DNA from: CAVUQH01 sp963774445
Lineage (GTDB): Bacteria > Myxococcota_A > Polyangia > Haliangiales > Haliangiaceae
Direction of reading: 5' to 3'
Assembly (NCBI GenBank): GCA_963774445.1
Contig: CAVZFC010000010.1
Location: 124,001 to 188,000 of the forward strand
Length of the DNA stretch: 64,000 bases
Shown here: in pieces, positions 1-7,723 of the stretch
How positions within the stretch are numbered: the first letter of the stretch is position 1
Layout of the letters: every line of letters starts with the position of its first letter
Notes under the pieces: generated by a model
What the model was told of the DNA's origin: nothing
The model's input: only the letters and a program-made list of their open reading frames with translations
Database searches by the model: none
Program-made: the position numbers and the translations under genes

Positions 1-2
1 TG

Positions 3-512
3 GATCTCTGGCGGGCCGAGCTGCCGGAGCTCGACGCCACGTTCGTCGCCGCGCAGAACAAGGTGCTCGCGGGCGCCGCGCAAACGGCCGCCGAGCGCGA
101 CGTGTGGGACCGGATCGTCCGCGCCGCCGAGGCGCTGAAGACCGCCGACAAGATCCTCCTGTCGTGCCCGATGTGGAACTTCAACATGCCGTACCGGCTC
201 AAGCACTGGTTCGACGTCATCCTGCAGCCCGGGCTGACGTTCGCCTGGACCCCCGAGGACGGCTATCGAGGACTGGTCACCGGCCGTCCCGCCCAGCTGG
301 TGCTGTCGCGGGCCGGCGAGTACACCCCGCCGGCACCGGCCGCATGGATGGATCACCAGACCGGCTACCTGGAGTTCCTGTTCCGCTTCATGGGCTTCAC
401 CGACATCCGCACGCTGGCGGTCGAGCCCACCCTGCTGCAGGGACCCGAACGCGCCGCCCGCGGCGTTCACGCCGCCATGGCCGCCGCGCGCGAGGCCGGC
501 GCCGCGCTCTGA
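3..512 (+). CDS. azoR: FMN-dependent NADH-azoreductase, C-terminal part (cut by window edge)
   Basis: The reading frame is open from the first bases, so the N-terminus lies outside the window. About 169 residues remain. They show the flavodoxin-like azoreductase pattern: an early DLWRAELPELD stretch, then PMWNFNMPYRLKHWFD, which is the FMN/substrate-site segment of the AzoR family, then GLTFAW. The enzyme is a cytoplasmic flavoprotein that reduces azo compounds or quinones with NAD(P)H. The C-terminus looks natural for the family. It is followed by about 120 bp without a gene before the next operon. The family is clear; the substrate is not. Confidence 0.88.
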   Translation, partial: DLWRAELPELDATFVAAQNKVLAGAAQTAAERDVWDRIVRAAEALKTADKILLSCPMWNFNMPYRLKHWFDVILQPGLTFAWTPEDGYRGLVTGRPAQLVLSRAGEYTPPAPAAWMDHQTGYLEFLFRFMGFTDIRTLAVEPTLLQGPERAARGVHAAMAAAREAGAAL

Positions 513-631
513 TCTTCACCGGAAAGCTCCTGCCCGCCCAGGGCGTGCGCGACCCGCGGCAGGCCGCGCCCTAGCCCGCCGGGATCCCGGTGGTGTGGGT
601 GCCGCGTGGTAGCTCTGGGGCCACGACTACC

Positions 632-2845
632 ATGGGATCCTCCGGCCATCGCATCGGCCCGGCGTCGGCCCGGGCGCTGACGCTTTGCGGCGTGCTGGCT
701 TGTGCCGGCGCGGGGGCGCGCGCGGCCGAGCCCGCGCCCGACGCCACGATCGCGGTGTCGTTGCGCGCCGACGGCGTGCCGGCGTGGCAGGCGCGCGCGG
801 TCGAGCACGCGCTGGCGCTGGATCTCGTCGGTGGGCGGCTGGGCGCGCCGGCCAAACCGGTGCCGCCGCCCGCGTGCGCGCCGCGTGCGCTCGAGTGCAC
901 CATCGCCGGCTACCGCGCGGCCGGCGTCAACGTCGCGGTGACCGGCGCGCTCGAGCCCGGGCGGTTGCGCTACCGGATCCTTCTCACCTGGCCGACCGCG
1001 TCGCCGCCGGTGGTGCGCGGGGCGACGTCGACGGCCGGCGTCGGTCGCGCCGGCCTGACCGCCGCCATGCACGAGGCGCTGCGGCCGATCCTTCGCCCGG
1101 GCGGGCCGCTCGATCACATGACCTCGGCGCCGGCCGGCGAGACACCGGCGTCGCTGCCGGTGCCGGGCGCGCGCGACACAGCCGCCGCCGCCGCGCTGCT
1201 CGCGCTGGCGCTGCTGCTCCTGGCGATGCTCGTCCCCGGCGCCCGCGCCGTCGGCCTCGCGCGGCTGCGCGCGCTGCGCCCGACGTTGGCCGCGGCGGTC
1301 GCGCTGATCGCCACGGCCGTCGCGCTGGTCGCCGCCGCCCCGTGGATCGCGGGGTCGGCCTGGTCGATCTATGTGGCCGGAGGCCTGGCCTGGGGCTGGT
1401 TCGCGGCGGTCACCCTGCCCCACCTCTTTCCCCTGCTCGGCGGGCTCGAGCGGGTCGAGCACGGCGACCTGTTTCGCCTGCTGCGCGCCTGGACGGTGCT
1501 GTCGCTGCAGCGAATCTTCGAGCTGGCGATCTTCTACGCGCCGTTCGCACTGATCCTCTGGGGCGCGTGCACGGCCCTCGACGTGCCGGCGGCGATCGCG
1601 ATCGGCGTGGTCGCGCCGCTGTGGGGGCTGGTGATCCGGCTGGCCGTGCGGGTCGCCGTCGAGACGCTGGCGCTTCGCCTCGACCGCGAGCTGGTGACCG
1701 GCGACGCGTCGGCCGCCGATCCGTGGCAGGTGGCGGTGCGCGCCTACGTCCTCGGCTACGTCCGCCGCGTGGGCTGGCCGGCCGACGACCACCTGCTCGA
1801 CGACGTGCTGTTCCTGCCCGGAGAGGGCGAGGAGATCGTGCTGTACGGCGGCGGCCTGACCCACGCGCGCATCGTCATCGGCCAGCCGCTGCTCGAGCGC
1901 GCGCTAGCGCCGCAGGGTCGCCCGCACGACTACGCCGCCCCGCGCGTGTCCAAGCTGAACTGGACCGAGTGGAGCGCCGGGCTGGTGGTACCGCTCGAGG
2001 TCGACGCCAAGATCGCGACCCGCGAGGACCGACAACCGCGCGAGGGCGCCCTGGACGAGGGCGAGAGCGAGCAGCTGGCGCTGGGCGAGCCGCGCACCCT
2101 GGCCGGCATCATCGAGCCGCGTCCGCTGGATCCGCGCGACGCCCACCGTCCGTGGGAGGACCCGGCCTGGCTCGACTACGACGCCGGCGAGGAGTACGAC
2201 GGCACCGACGCCAGCGACAAAGATTTCCTGTTCGGCGCCATCGTGCGCGAGCTCGGGCGCATCCAGCGGCACGAAGATCGCGCGGCGACGCTGGCGCTGG
2301 CGGCGCGGCGCGGGCTCGACCGCCGCCCGGGGCTGGCGCGCGCCGCCGAGCGGGTCGCGGGGCCGCTGCGCGCGGTCTTTGGCCGCTACCCGGCGCTGGT
2401 TGGCGATGCCTTCGCCGCCCTCAACTTCGCCCGCCATCATCTGATCCAGGACCTGGCCCGGCGCGCCTGGCACCGCGAGGAGCTGCTGACGGCGCGCGCC
2501 TACGCGCCAGAGCTCGAGCGTCGCACGGGCGAGATCCTGGCCGGCCTCGAAGCCGACCAGACCCGCGAGCCGCGCACCGCCGGCGCCACCCCGCGCCGCC
2601 GCCTGGCGTGGATGGGCGCCCTGGCCCACCGCCCGGTGCGCGACGAGCGCGCGCTGCGCCGCCGCCGGATCGCGGTGGCCGGCGTCGTCGCCACCGCGCT
2701 GGGCGCGCTGATCGCCGGCGTCATCCAGGCTGTCGTCTACCACCCGACCTACGTCGAGCGCATGGCCCAGGAGCGCCAGCGCCTCGAAGAGACGCGCGCC
2801 CCGGCACGCCCCACCCGAGGACCCTCCGATGACCAAGGAAAGTAA
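632..2845 (+). CDS. Large membrane protein of unknown function, first gene of motor-like operon
   Basis: I do not recognise a family. The protein has an N-terminal signal-like segment, a periplasmic-looking region of about 150 residues, at least four hydrophobic segments between roughly residues 185 and 360, a long charged soluble region, and one hydrophobic segment near residues 690-715. ATG at 632 is chosen because it puts the signal-like hydrophobic stretch at the N-terminus; an in-frame GTG at 590 is possible. The 3' end overlaps the MotA/TolQ-like gene by 17 bp, so the two are almost certainly co-transcribed and probably form parts of one envelope complex. The function is unknown; the partnership with an ion-channel pair is inferred from position. 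Confidence 0.7.
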   Translation: MGSSGHRIGPASARALTLCGVLACAGAGARAAEPAPDATIAVSLRADGVPAWQARAVEHALALDLVGGRLGAPAKPVPPPACAPRALECTIAGYRAAGVNVAVTGALEPGRLRYRILLTWPTASPPVVRGATSTAGVGRAGLTAAMHEALRPILRPGGPLDHMTSAPAGETPASLPVPGARDTAAAAALLALALLLLAMLVPGARAVGLARLRALRPTLAAAVALIATAVALVAAAPWIAGSAWSIYVAGGLAWGWFAAVTLPHLFPLLGGLERVEHGDLFRLLRAWTVLSLQRIFELAIFYAPFALILWGACTALDVPAAIAIGVVAPLWGLVIRLAVRVAVETLALRLDRELVTGDASAADPWQVAVRAYVLGYVRRVGWPADDHLLDDVLFLPGEGEEIVLYGGGLTHARIVIGQPLLERALAPQGRPHDYAAPRVSKLNWTEWSAGLVVPLEVDAKIATREDRQPREGALDEGESEQLALGEPRTLAGIIEPRPLDPRDAHRPWEDPAWLDYDAGEEYDGTDASDKDFLFGAIVRELGRIQRHEDRAATLALAARRGLDRRPGLARAAERVAGPLRAVFGRYPALVGDAFAALNFARHHLIQDLARRAWHREELLTARAYAPELERRTGEILAGLEADQTREPRTAGATPRRRLAWMGALAHRPVRDERALRRRRIAVAGVVATALGALIAGVIQAVVYHPTYVERMAQERQRLEETRAPARPTRGPSDDQGK

Positions 2846-3635
2846 GAACCCGAGCTCGACCGGCGCGCCCAAGCAGGCGCTGGCGATCAGCGAGGCGGCG
2901 GCCGGCGCCGGCGTGCTGGGCCTGCTGGGCTTTGCCGCCATCTTCGCGGTGGCGATGGTCTTCTTCGTCACCGAGAGCTACTTCCTGGCGATGATGCTGA
3001 TCTCGCTGGCGCTGCTCGTGTACGTGGCCGGCTCCGAGTTCGGCAAGCTGCTGGTGTCGTCGCTGACGATCTTCTTCAGCAGCCGCCACCTGATCCGCAA
3101 CGCCGTCTACCTGCAGGACACGCTGGTCGAGCTGCGCAAGTTCCTCCACCTCAAGAAGGACGAGACCGGCTGGGTCAAGGTCGGGCCGATCGAAGCGGGG
3201 GCCAAGGCCAAGCTGCCGGACAACCCGCTGGTGCGCGACATCCAGGCGGTGCTCAAGCGCGAGAAGGGGACCGAGTACGCGCAGTACGTCGCCCACGAGT
3301 ACTACGTTGACTGCCGCGAGCTGTACGACCACTTCCACGCCCACCTCGAGTTCGTCGCCGGCGCCATGCCGCTGTTCGGCCTGATCGGCACCATCGTCGG
3401 CCTCATCGGCATGTTCGACAGCCTGGGGGCCAACACGTCGGTCGAGACGCTGTCGCCGCAGCTTGCGCTGGCGCTCAAGACCACGCTGTACGGCGCCATC
3501 TTCGCCTCGATCTACACCATCATCGGGTCGCGCTTCGACCAGCGGATCAAGGCGCTCGAGTACGACTACGAGATCCTCAGTCACGCGCTGGAAGTGCTGG
3601 TCGAGAACAAGGCGATCATCGAGGTGCAGGCGTGA
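2829..3635 (+). CDS. MotA/TolQ/ExbB-like proton-channel protein
   Basis: A 268-residue inner-membrane protein. Two hydrophobic segments lie in the first 75 residues, followed by a cytoplasmic loop. The diagnostic pair of helices near the C-terminus includes GAMPLFGLIGTIVGLIGMF and ALALKTTLYGAIFASIYTII, which is the MotA_ExbB channel signature. In this superfamily the protein forms a ring around a MotB/TolR/ExbD-type partner and uses ion flow to drive work in the envelope. The partner gene follows with a 4-bp overlap. The length and the lone pair do not match flagellar MotA, and there are no flagellar genes nearby. The specific task is unknown. Confidence 0.88.
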   Translation: MTKESKNPSSTGAPKQALAISEAAAGAGVLGLLGFAAIFAVAMVFFVTESYFLAMMLISLALLVYVAGSEFGKLLVSSLTIFFSSRHLIRNAVYLQDTLVELRKFLHLKKDETGWVKVGPIEAGAKAKLPDNPLVRDIQAVLKREKGTEYAQYVAHEYYVDCRELYDHFHAHLEFVAGAMPLFGLIGTIVGLIGMFDSLGANTSVETLSPQLALALKTTLYGAIFASIYTIIGSRFDQRIKALEYDYEILSHALEVLVENKAIIEVQA

Positions 3636-4258
3636 GGCACGTGCGCAAGTCGCCGCCGCGCAAGGCCGGCGCCTTCTGGCAGATCATCTACATGGATCTG
3701 ATGACCACGATGATGGTCTTCTTCGTCATCCTCTGGTCGGTCGAGCGGCGCCAGGCCGACGCCTCGAAGGGCAAGAACACCGGCATCAGCAACACCTTCG
3801 GCAACGAGACCGTGCGCATGGTCAACCTGCCCGGCGACGTCCTGTTCGGCTCGGGCAAGACCGAGCTGGGCGCCGAGGGCCGGCAGGTGTTCGAGCGCCT
3901 GTTCGGCGACGATCCCGGCGCAGTGCTGAGCTTCGATCAGGGCGGCCTGGCCCAGCGCAAGCTGGTCATCCACGGCCACACCGACGACGTCGGCGACAAG
4001 GACGAGAACTTCCTTCTCGGCTACGAGCGCGCCTTCTCCGTATATAAGGAGATACGCAAGTACGGCGGCGAGGTGCCGGACCACGTGGTCATCTGCACGC
4101 ACGCCGACAACACGCCGTCGCAGGTGGTGCCGGTCGCGACCGGGCCGCTGACCGACGAACAGAAGGAGGCGATCCGCCGGGCCCGGGCCAAGAACCGGCG
4201 CATCACCCTGGAGGATCAGATCATCAGCAACGAGCCGGGGGAGGCGGGCAGCCCTTGA
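3632..4258 (+). CDS. MotB/OmpA-like stator protein
   Basis: A GTG-started 208-residue protein. The single N-terminal transmembrane helix begins YMDLMTTMMVFFVILW; the aspartate (about residue 22) sits where the proton-carrying Asp of MotB/ExbD lies. The periplasmic part holds an OmpA-like peptidoglycan-binding domain with IHGHTDDVGD and a NFLLGYERAFSVYKEI helix, corresponding to the NxxLSxxRAxxV motif. With the preceding MotA/TolQ-like gene it would form a cell-wall-anchored, ion-driven unit. Its start overlaps the upstream stop by 4 bp and its stop overlaps the next start by 4 bp, indicating translational coupling. Confidence 0.88.
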   Translation: MRHVRKSPPRKAGAFWQIIYMDLMTTMMVFFVILWSVERRQADASKGKNTGISNTFGNETVRMVNLPGDVLFGSGKTELGAEGRQVFERLFGDDPGAVLSFDQGGLAQRKLVIHGHTDDVGDKDENFLLGYERAFSVYKEIRKYGGEVPDHVVICTHADNTPSQVVPVATGPLTDEQKEAIRRARAKNRRITLEDQIISNEPGEAGSP

Positions 4259-5871
4259 GGCCGATCGGCGCCAAGAGCCTGGCTGCCCTCGGCGTGGCCG
4301 GCGCGGCGGTGGGGCTGGCGGGCGCGCGCGGCATCCTGTCGGCCGCCTACCTGACCCGGCTGAGCGCGGCCTCCTGCTTCTTCGTCGGGCTGTTCGCGGC
4401 GGTGACGGCGGCGCTGGTCGCGCGCGGCTGGCGGCCGGACCGGCCCAGCCGCGCCGGGGTGGCAGTTCGCGGCGGCCGGCCGGTGATCGAGGCGGCGACG
4501 GCGCCGCGCGAGCTGCCGGGGGTGTTGCAGCGGGCGCTGTTGTCGCTGGTCTTCGCCTGCATCGGCCTGGGCGCGTTCACCAACCAGGCCAGCGCCAAGC
4601 TGACGGCGCTGCCGGAGACGCTGGCGATGCCGTCGAAGTCCGAGTACTGCATCGACGAGGCGCCCGAGCAAACGGCCAAGCCGGCGGCGCCCGCGCCCGC
4701 TCCGGAGGCGCAGGGCTGCGCGCTGATCAAGCGGGCCTACAAGCTGGGGTACGCCAAGAGCCTGGGGTCGTGCGCGCCCAAGAAGGTCGAGGCCGCCGCC
4801 GCCCCGGCGGCGACCAAGGCGCGCGCGCCTTGTGACCTGCGCCAGCTCGACGAGCCGTTCTTCCACTACACCTGGCGCCTCCTGGCGCAGCGCACGGACC
4901 AGCTGTCCGGCGTCGCGCCGGTCAACTACGTGCGCGGCGGCGTGCGCGACTTTCGCACCAAGCTCGGCTTCGCCGGCAGCCTGGTGGCGGCGCAGACCCA
5001 GGCGGTGGAAGCGACGCCGCACGCCTCGCACCACCTGTTCACCAACCTGCCGGCGCCGCGCGCGCAGTCGTGGATCGAGTCGCTGCTGGCGCCCGACGAC
5101 TGCGCCGCGCGCTGGGCGGCGCTGCCGATCTGGCCCCAGGTCGCCGGCGAGCCGCACGCGCCCAGCCGGCTGGTCGAGGAGGTCTTCGGCCAGCTGTTGT
5201 TCGCCCACGACTTCGGCCCGACGCCGGGCAACTGCCACGAGCACATCATTCACTGGGCGATGCCGGCCGACGCCTGCGACCAGCTGGCCGCGGATCCCAC
5301 CGGCTTCCTCGCCGCCCACGACGCCCTCGAGCCGGTCGAGGCGGTGCTGGCGCGGCGGCGCAGCAAGCTGGCGATCCGACGCCTGGCCACCGAGCTCGAC
5401 CGGCCGCCGTCGGGAACCCCGCCGCCGCAGGCCGACCGCGTGGTCAGCTTTCAGTGCCTGGTCGTCAACCCGGCAGGCAACGGCCAGGTGACGTCAACCG
5501 ACGTTGTCATCGACGGCGAGACCATCCCGGTGCGCGCGCTGCGGGCGCCCGAGCCGGTGCCGTCGGGCGCCGGGCCGCTCGACCTCTACCAGCACCTGGC
5601 CGCGCTGCTGGCCGGGGGCGGCTACAGCGGGCCGACCGGCGAGAGCACGATCGAGCGCATCGGGCACGAGCCGCCCAAGCCGGGGGCCCTGTCGAATGCG
5701 ACCTTCATCCTGGCGCGCCTCGACGCCCTGGTCGCGGCCGATCCGTTCCTCGGCACGCGCTGGCCGCTCGACCGCGCCGACGTGGTCCAGGTCTACCCGT
5801 TCCGCGCGCACCTGTCGGACTTCATCGCCGCCTTCCGCAGCCGCTACTTCGCCCAGCGAGGTCGGCTGTGA
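4255..5871 (+). CDS. Unknown membrane-anchored protein of the motor-like operon
   Basis: A 538-residue protein starting at TTG, which overlaps the upstream TGA in a 4-bp TTGA junction. The N-terminal 110 residues carry two or three hydrophobic helices. An Ala/Pro-rich linker with several Cys follows, then a large presumably periplasmic region with cysteines and a PTPGNCHEHIIHW segment. I recognise no catalytic motif and no family. Its strict coupling to the MotA/MotB-like pair suggests it is a structural or load-bearing component of the same complex; that is inference. The presence of Cys residues would fit an oxidising, extracytoplasmic location. Confidence 0.65.
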   Translation: MRPIGAKSLAALGVAGAAVGLAGARGILSAAYLTRLSAASCFFVGLFAAVTAALVARGWRPDRPSRAGVAVRGGRPVIEAATAPRELPGVLQRALLSLVFACIGLGAFTNQASAKLTALPETLAMPSKSEYCIDEAPEQTAKPAAPAPAPEAQGCALIKRAYKLGYAKSLGSCAPKKVEAAAAPAATKARAPCDLRQLDEPFFHYTWRLLAQRTDQLSGVAPVNYVRGGVRDFRTKLGFAGSLVAAQTQAVEATPHASHHLFTNLPAPRAQSWIESLLAPDDCAARWAALPIWPQVAGEPHAPSRLVEEVFGQLLFAHDFGPTPGNCHEHIIHWAMPADACDQLAADPTGFLAAHDALEPVEAVLARRRSKLAIRRLATELDRPPSGTPPPQADRVVSFQCLVVNPAGNGQVTSTDVVIDGETIPVRALRAPEPVPSGAGPLDLYQHLAALLAGGGYSGPTGESTIERIGHEPPKPGALSNATFILARLDALVAADPFLGTRWPLDRADVVQVYPFRAHLSDFIAAFRSRYFAQRGRL

Positions 5872-6458
5872 GGCGCGCGCTGCTGCTCGGCGCCCTGGCG
5901 CTGGCGGCCCCCGGGCGGGCGGCGGCCGGCGACGCCGTCTACGCCCGCGACGCCCGGGTGAGCTACATCGCCCAGACCCTGACCGACCTCCGCGCCCTGG
6001 CGCCAAACGCGCGCGACGCCCTCGATGAAGAGCTCTACTTCGGCGGGCGCAAGCGCTGCCGCGCCGCCCAGGGCGCCGCCACCCTGGACTGCCTGCTCGA
6101 GATGGCCGGCGCCGTGTGCGCCGCCCGGCCCGCGCCCGCGCAGGCCGCCTGCCGCCGCATCGCCGACCTCGTGGTCACCAACCAGCGCTCCGAGACCGAG
6201 CTGGTCGACGAGCAGACCCGCATCCACCTGATGAACAGCAGCGCCAACTACCGCGCGGCAATGCAGAAGACGCTGCGCCAGCGCTACGCCGAGCTGGCCG
6301 CCGAGCTGGTGCTCGAGCGCGGCGCCGCCGGCGACGACCGGGCGCTGGCCGCCGACATCGACGCCTTCTGCGCTGACCGCCGCCGGCCGCTGGCGTGGCA
6401 GCGTTGCGTCGCCGCGCTGGTGTGGTACGCCGGCACCCACAGGGGAGACCAGCCGTGA
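5868..6458 (+). CDS. Small secreted protein of the motor-like operon
   Basis: GTG at 5868 overlaps the preceding stop by 4 bp. The product is about 196 residues and begins with a plausible signal peptide (RRALLLGALALAAPGRAAAG). The mature part is helical and has six or so cysteines (for example RKRCRAAQ, DCLLEMAGAVC, DAFCADRR), suggesting disulfides in the periplasm. I recognise no family. The next gene overlaps by 4 bp. The position implies a periplasmic accessory of the ion-driven complex. Confidence 0.65.
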   Translation: MRRALLLGALALAAPGRAAAGDAVYARDARVSYIAQTLTDLRALAPNARDALDEELYFGGRKRCRAAQGAATLDCLLEMAGAVCAARPAPAQAACRRIADLVVTNQRSETELVDEQTRIHLMNSSANYRAAMQKTLRQRYAELAAELVLERGAAGDDRALAADIDAFCADRRRPLAWQRCVAALVWYAGTHRGDQP

Positions 6459-7680
6459 GCCGAGCTTTGCGAGACCTCTTGCTCAGCGAGACCGACCGCC
6501 TCAAGGACGCCGGCCTGTACAAGCGCGAGGTCGTCTTCGCCCGCTCCGGCGGCATGGCGGCCGGCGGCATGATGGACGGCCGCCAGGGGGCGTCGGTCAT
6601 CAACTACACCACCCACGACTACCTCGGCCTGTTCAACCGACAGCCAGGTTCGGCAAGCGGCCATCGACGCCGCCGAGAAGTACGGCGTCGGCCTGTCGTC
6701 GCAGCGGGTGATGTGCGGGACGCTGCCGATCCACAAAGAGCTCGAGGAGTGGCTGCAGGGGTTCCTCAAGGTCGAGGACGTGATCTTGTTCGGCTCCGGC
6801 TACCAGGCCAACGTCGGCCTGTTCTCGCCGCTGTTCGGCCAGCGCGACTGCATCATCTGCGACGCCGGCATCCATCCCAGCCTGGCTGACGGCGCCAAGC
6901 TGGCCGGCTCGCGCCTGGTCACCTTTCGCAACAACGACCCGGACGACCTCGAAGATATCCTCAAGCGCTCGCGCTGGGCCCGCTTCCGCGCCGTCGTGAC
7001 CAACGGCGTCTTCCCGTTCAGCGGACGGGTCGCCGACCTGCACGCGATTCTGCGATCTGGCCGAGAAGTACGACGCCCTGGTGGTGGTCGACGACTGCCT
7101 GGGCATCGGCGTCCTCGGCGATCGCGGCCGCGGCACCGCCGAGCTGATGGGCGCCATCGATCGCGTTGACCTGGTCACCGGGACCTTCAGCAAGGCGCTC
7201 GGCGGCGCGTCCGGAGGGTTCGCGGCCGGCCGTGCCGAGATCATCGACTGGCTGCGGCAGAAGTCGCCGCCGTATATCTTCTCGGCGACCCTGGCGCCGC
7301 CCATGGCCGGCGCAGCGATGATGGCGCTGCAGATCCTCGAGAGCGGCGAGGCCCCCCTGCCCGGCCTGCGCGAGAACATCCAAACCCTGCACCTGGGCCT
7401 GCTCGAGCGCGGCTTCCGCGTCATGGGCAGCCACCACCCACTGCTGGCCGTCGACGTCGGCGAGTACGACGTACTCCAGGAGATGGTCAACCATCTCTAC
7501 GACGCCGGCATCTACGTCCACGGCCTCTGCTATCCGGTCGTCCCCGAGGGCGAGGCGCGCATCCGCATCATGGTCTCGGCGCTGCACTCGGCCGAGCACC
7601 TGCAGCGCACCCTGACCGCCTTCGAGCAGGCCCGCGAAGCCGCCGCCTTCGCCGGCGCCGCCAAGTCCGTCTTCGACTGA
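6455..7680 (+). CDS. Alpha-oxoamine synthase (KBL/AONS/SPT family), interrupted by two apparent +1 frameshifts
   Basis: A PLP-dependent acyl-CoA:amino-acid C-acyltransferase. Family landmarks are INYTTHDYLGL near the N-terminus, VGLSSQRVMCGT, ALVVVDDCLGIGVLGDRGRG, and the PLP-lysine segment GTFSKALGGASGG. The gene is in three frames. Reading shifts by +1 near 6649 (FND becomes FNRQ) and again near 7053 (HAICDLAEKYD is broken). Removing one base at each point restores the full family sequence. No large part is missing, so this is either a recent pseudogene or an assembly error. GTG at 6455 overlaps the previous gene by 4 bp, making it the sixth gene of the operon. The GGASGG context resembles glycine C-acetyltransferase, but the exact substrate cannot be assigned. 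Confidence 0.8.
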
Positions 7681-7682
7681 GA

Positions 7683-7713
7683 CCAACTCCCCCCGCTCGT
7701 CGGGGAGGGTTGG
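7683..7713. terminator. Bidirectional hairpin between convergent operon and ftsH
   Basis: CCAACTCCCC and GGGGAGGGTTGG flank a short CCCCG/CGGGG inner stem in the 43-bp space between two convergent stop codons. There is no clear T-tract, so terminator function is inferred from position and fold only. Confidence 0.45.
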
Positions 7714-7723
7714 AGGTGGGGGC

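Noticed and set aside
2829..4258. MotA/MotB-like pair as a Zorya anti-phage system
   Set aside because: The channel protein lacks the long cytoplasmic tail of ZorA, and no ZorC/D helicase-nuclease or ZorE gene is adjacent; the neighbours are membrane and secreted proteins.
6649..7056. Programmed ribosomal frameshifting in the oxoamine synthase
   Set aside because: No slippery heptamer or downstream stimulatory structure is visible, two shifts would be needed, and the family is never known to use frameshifting.
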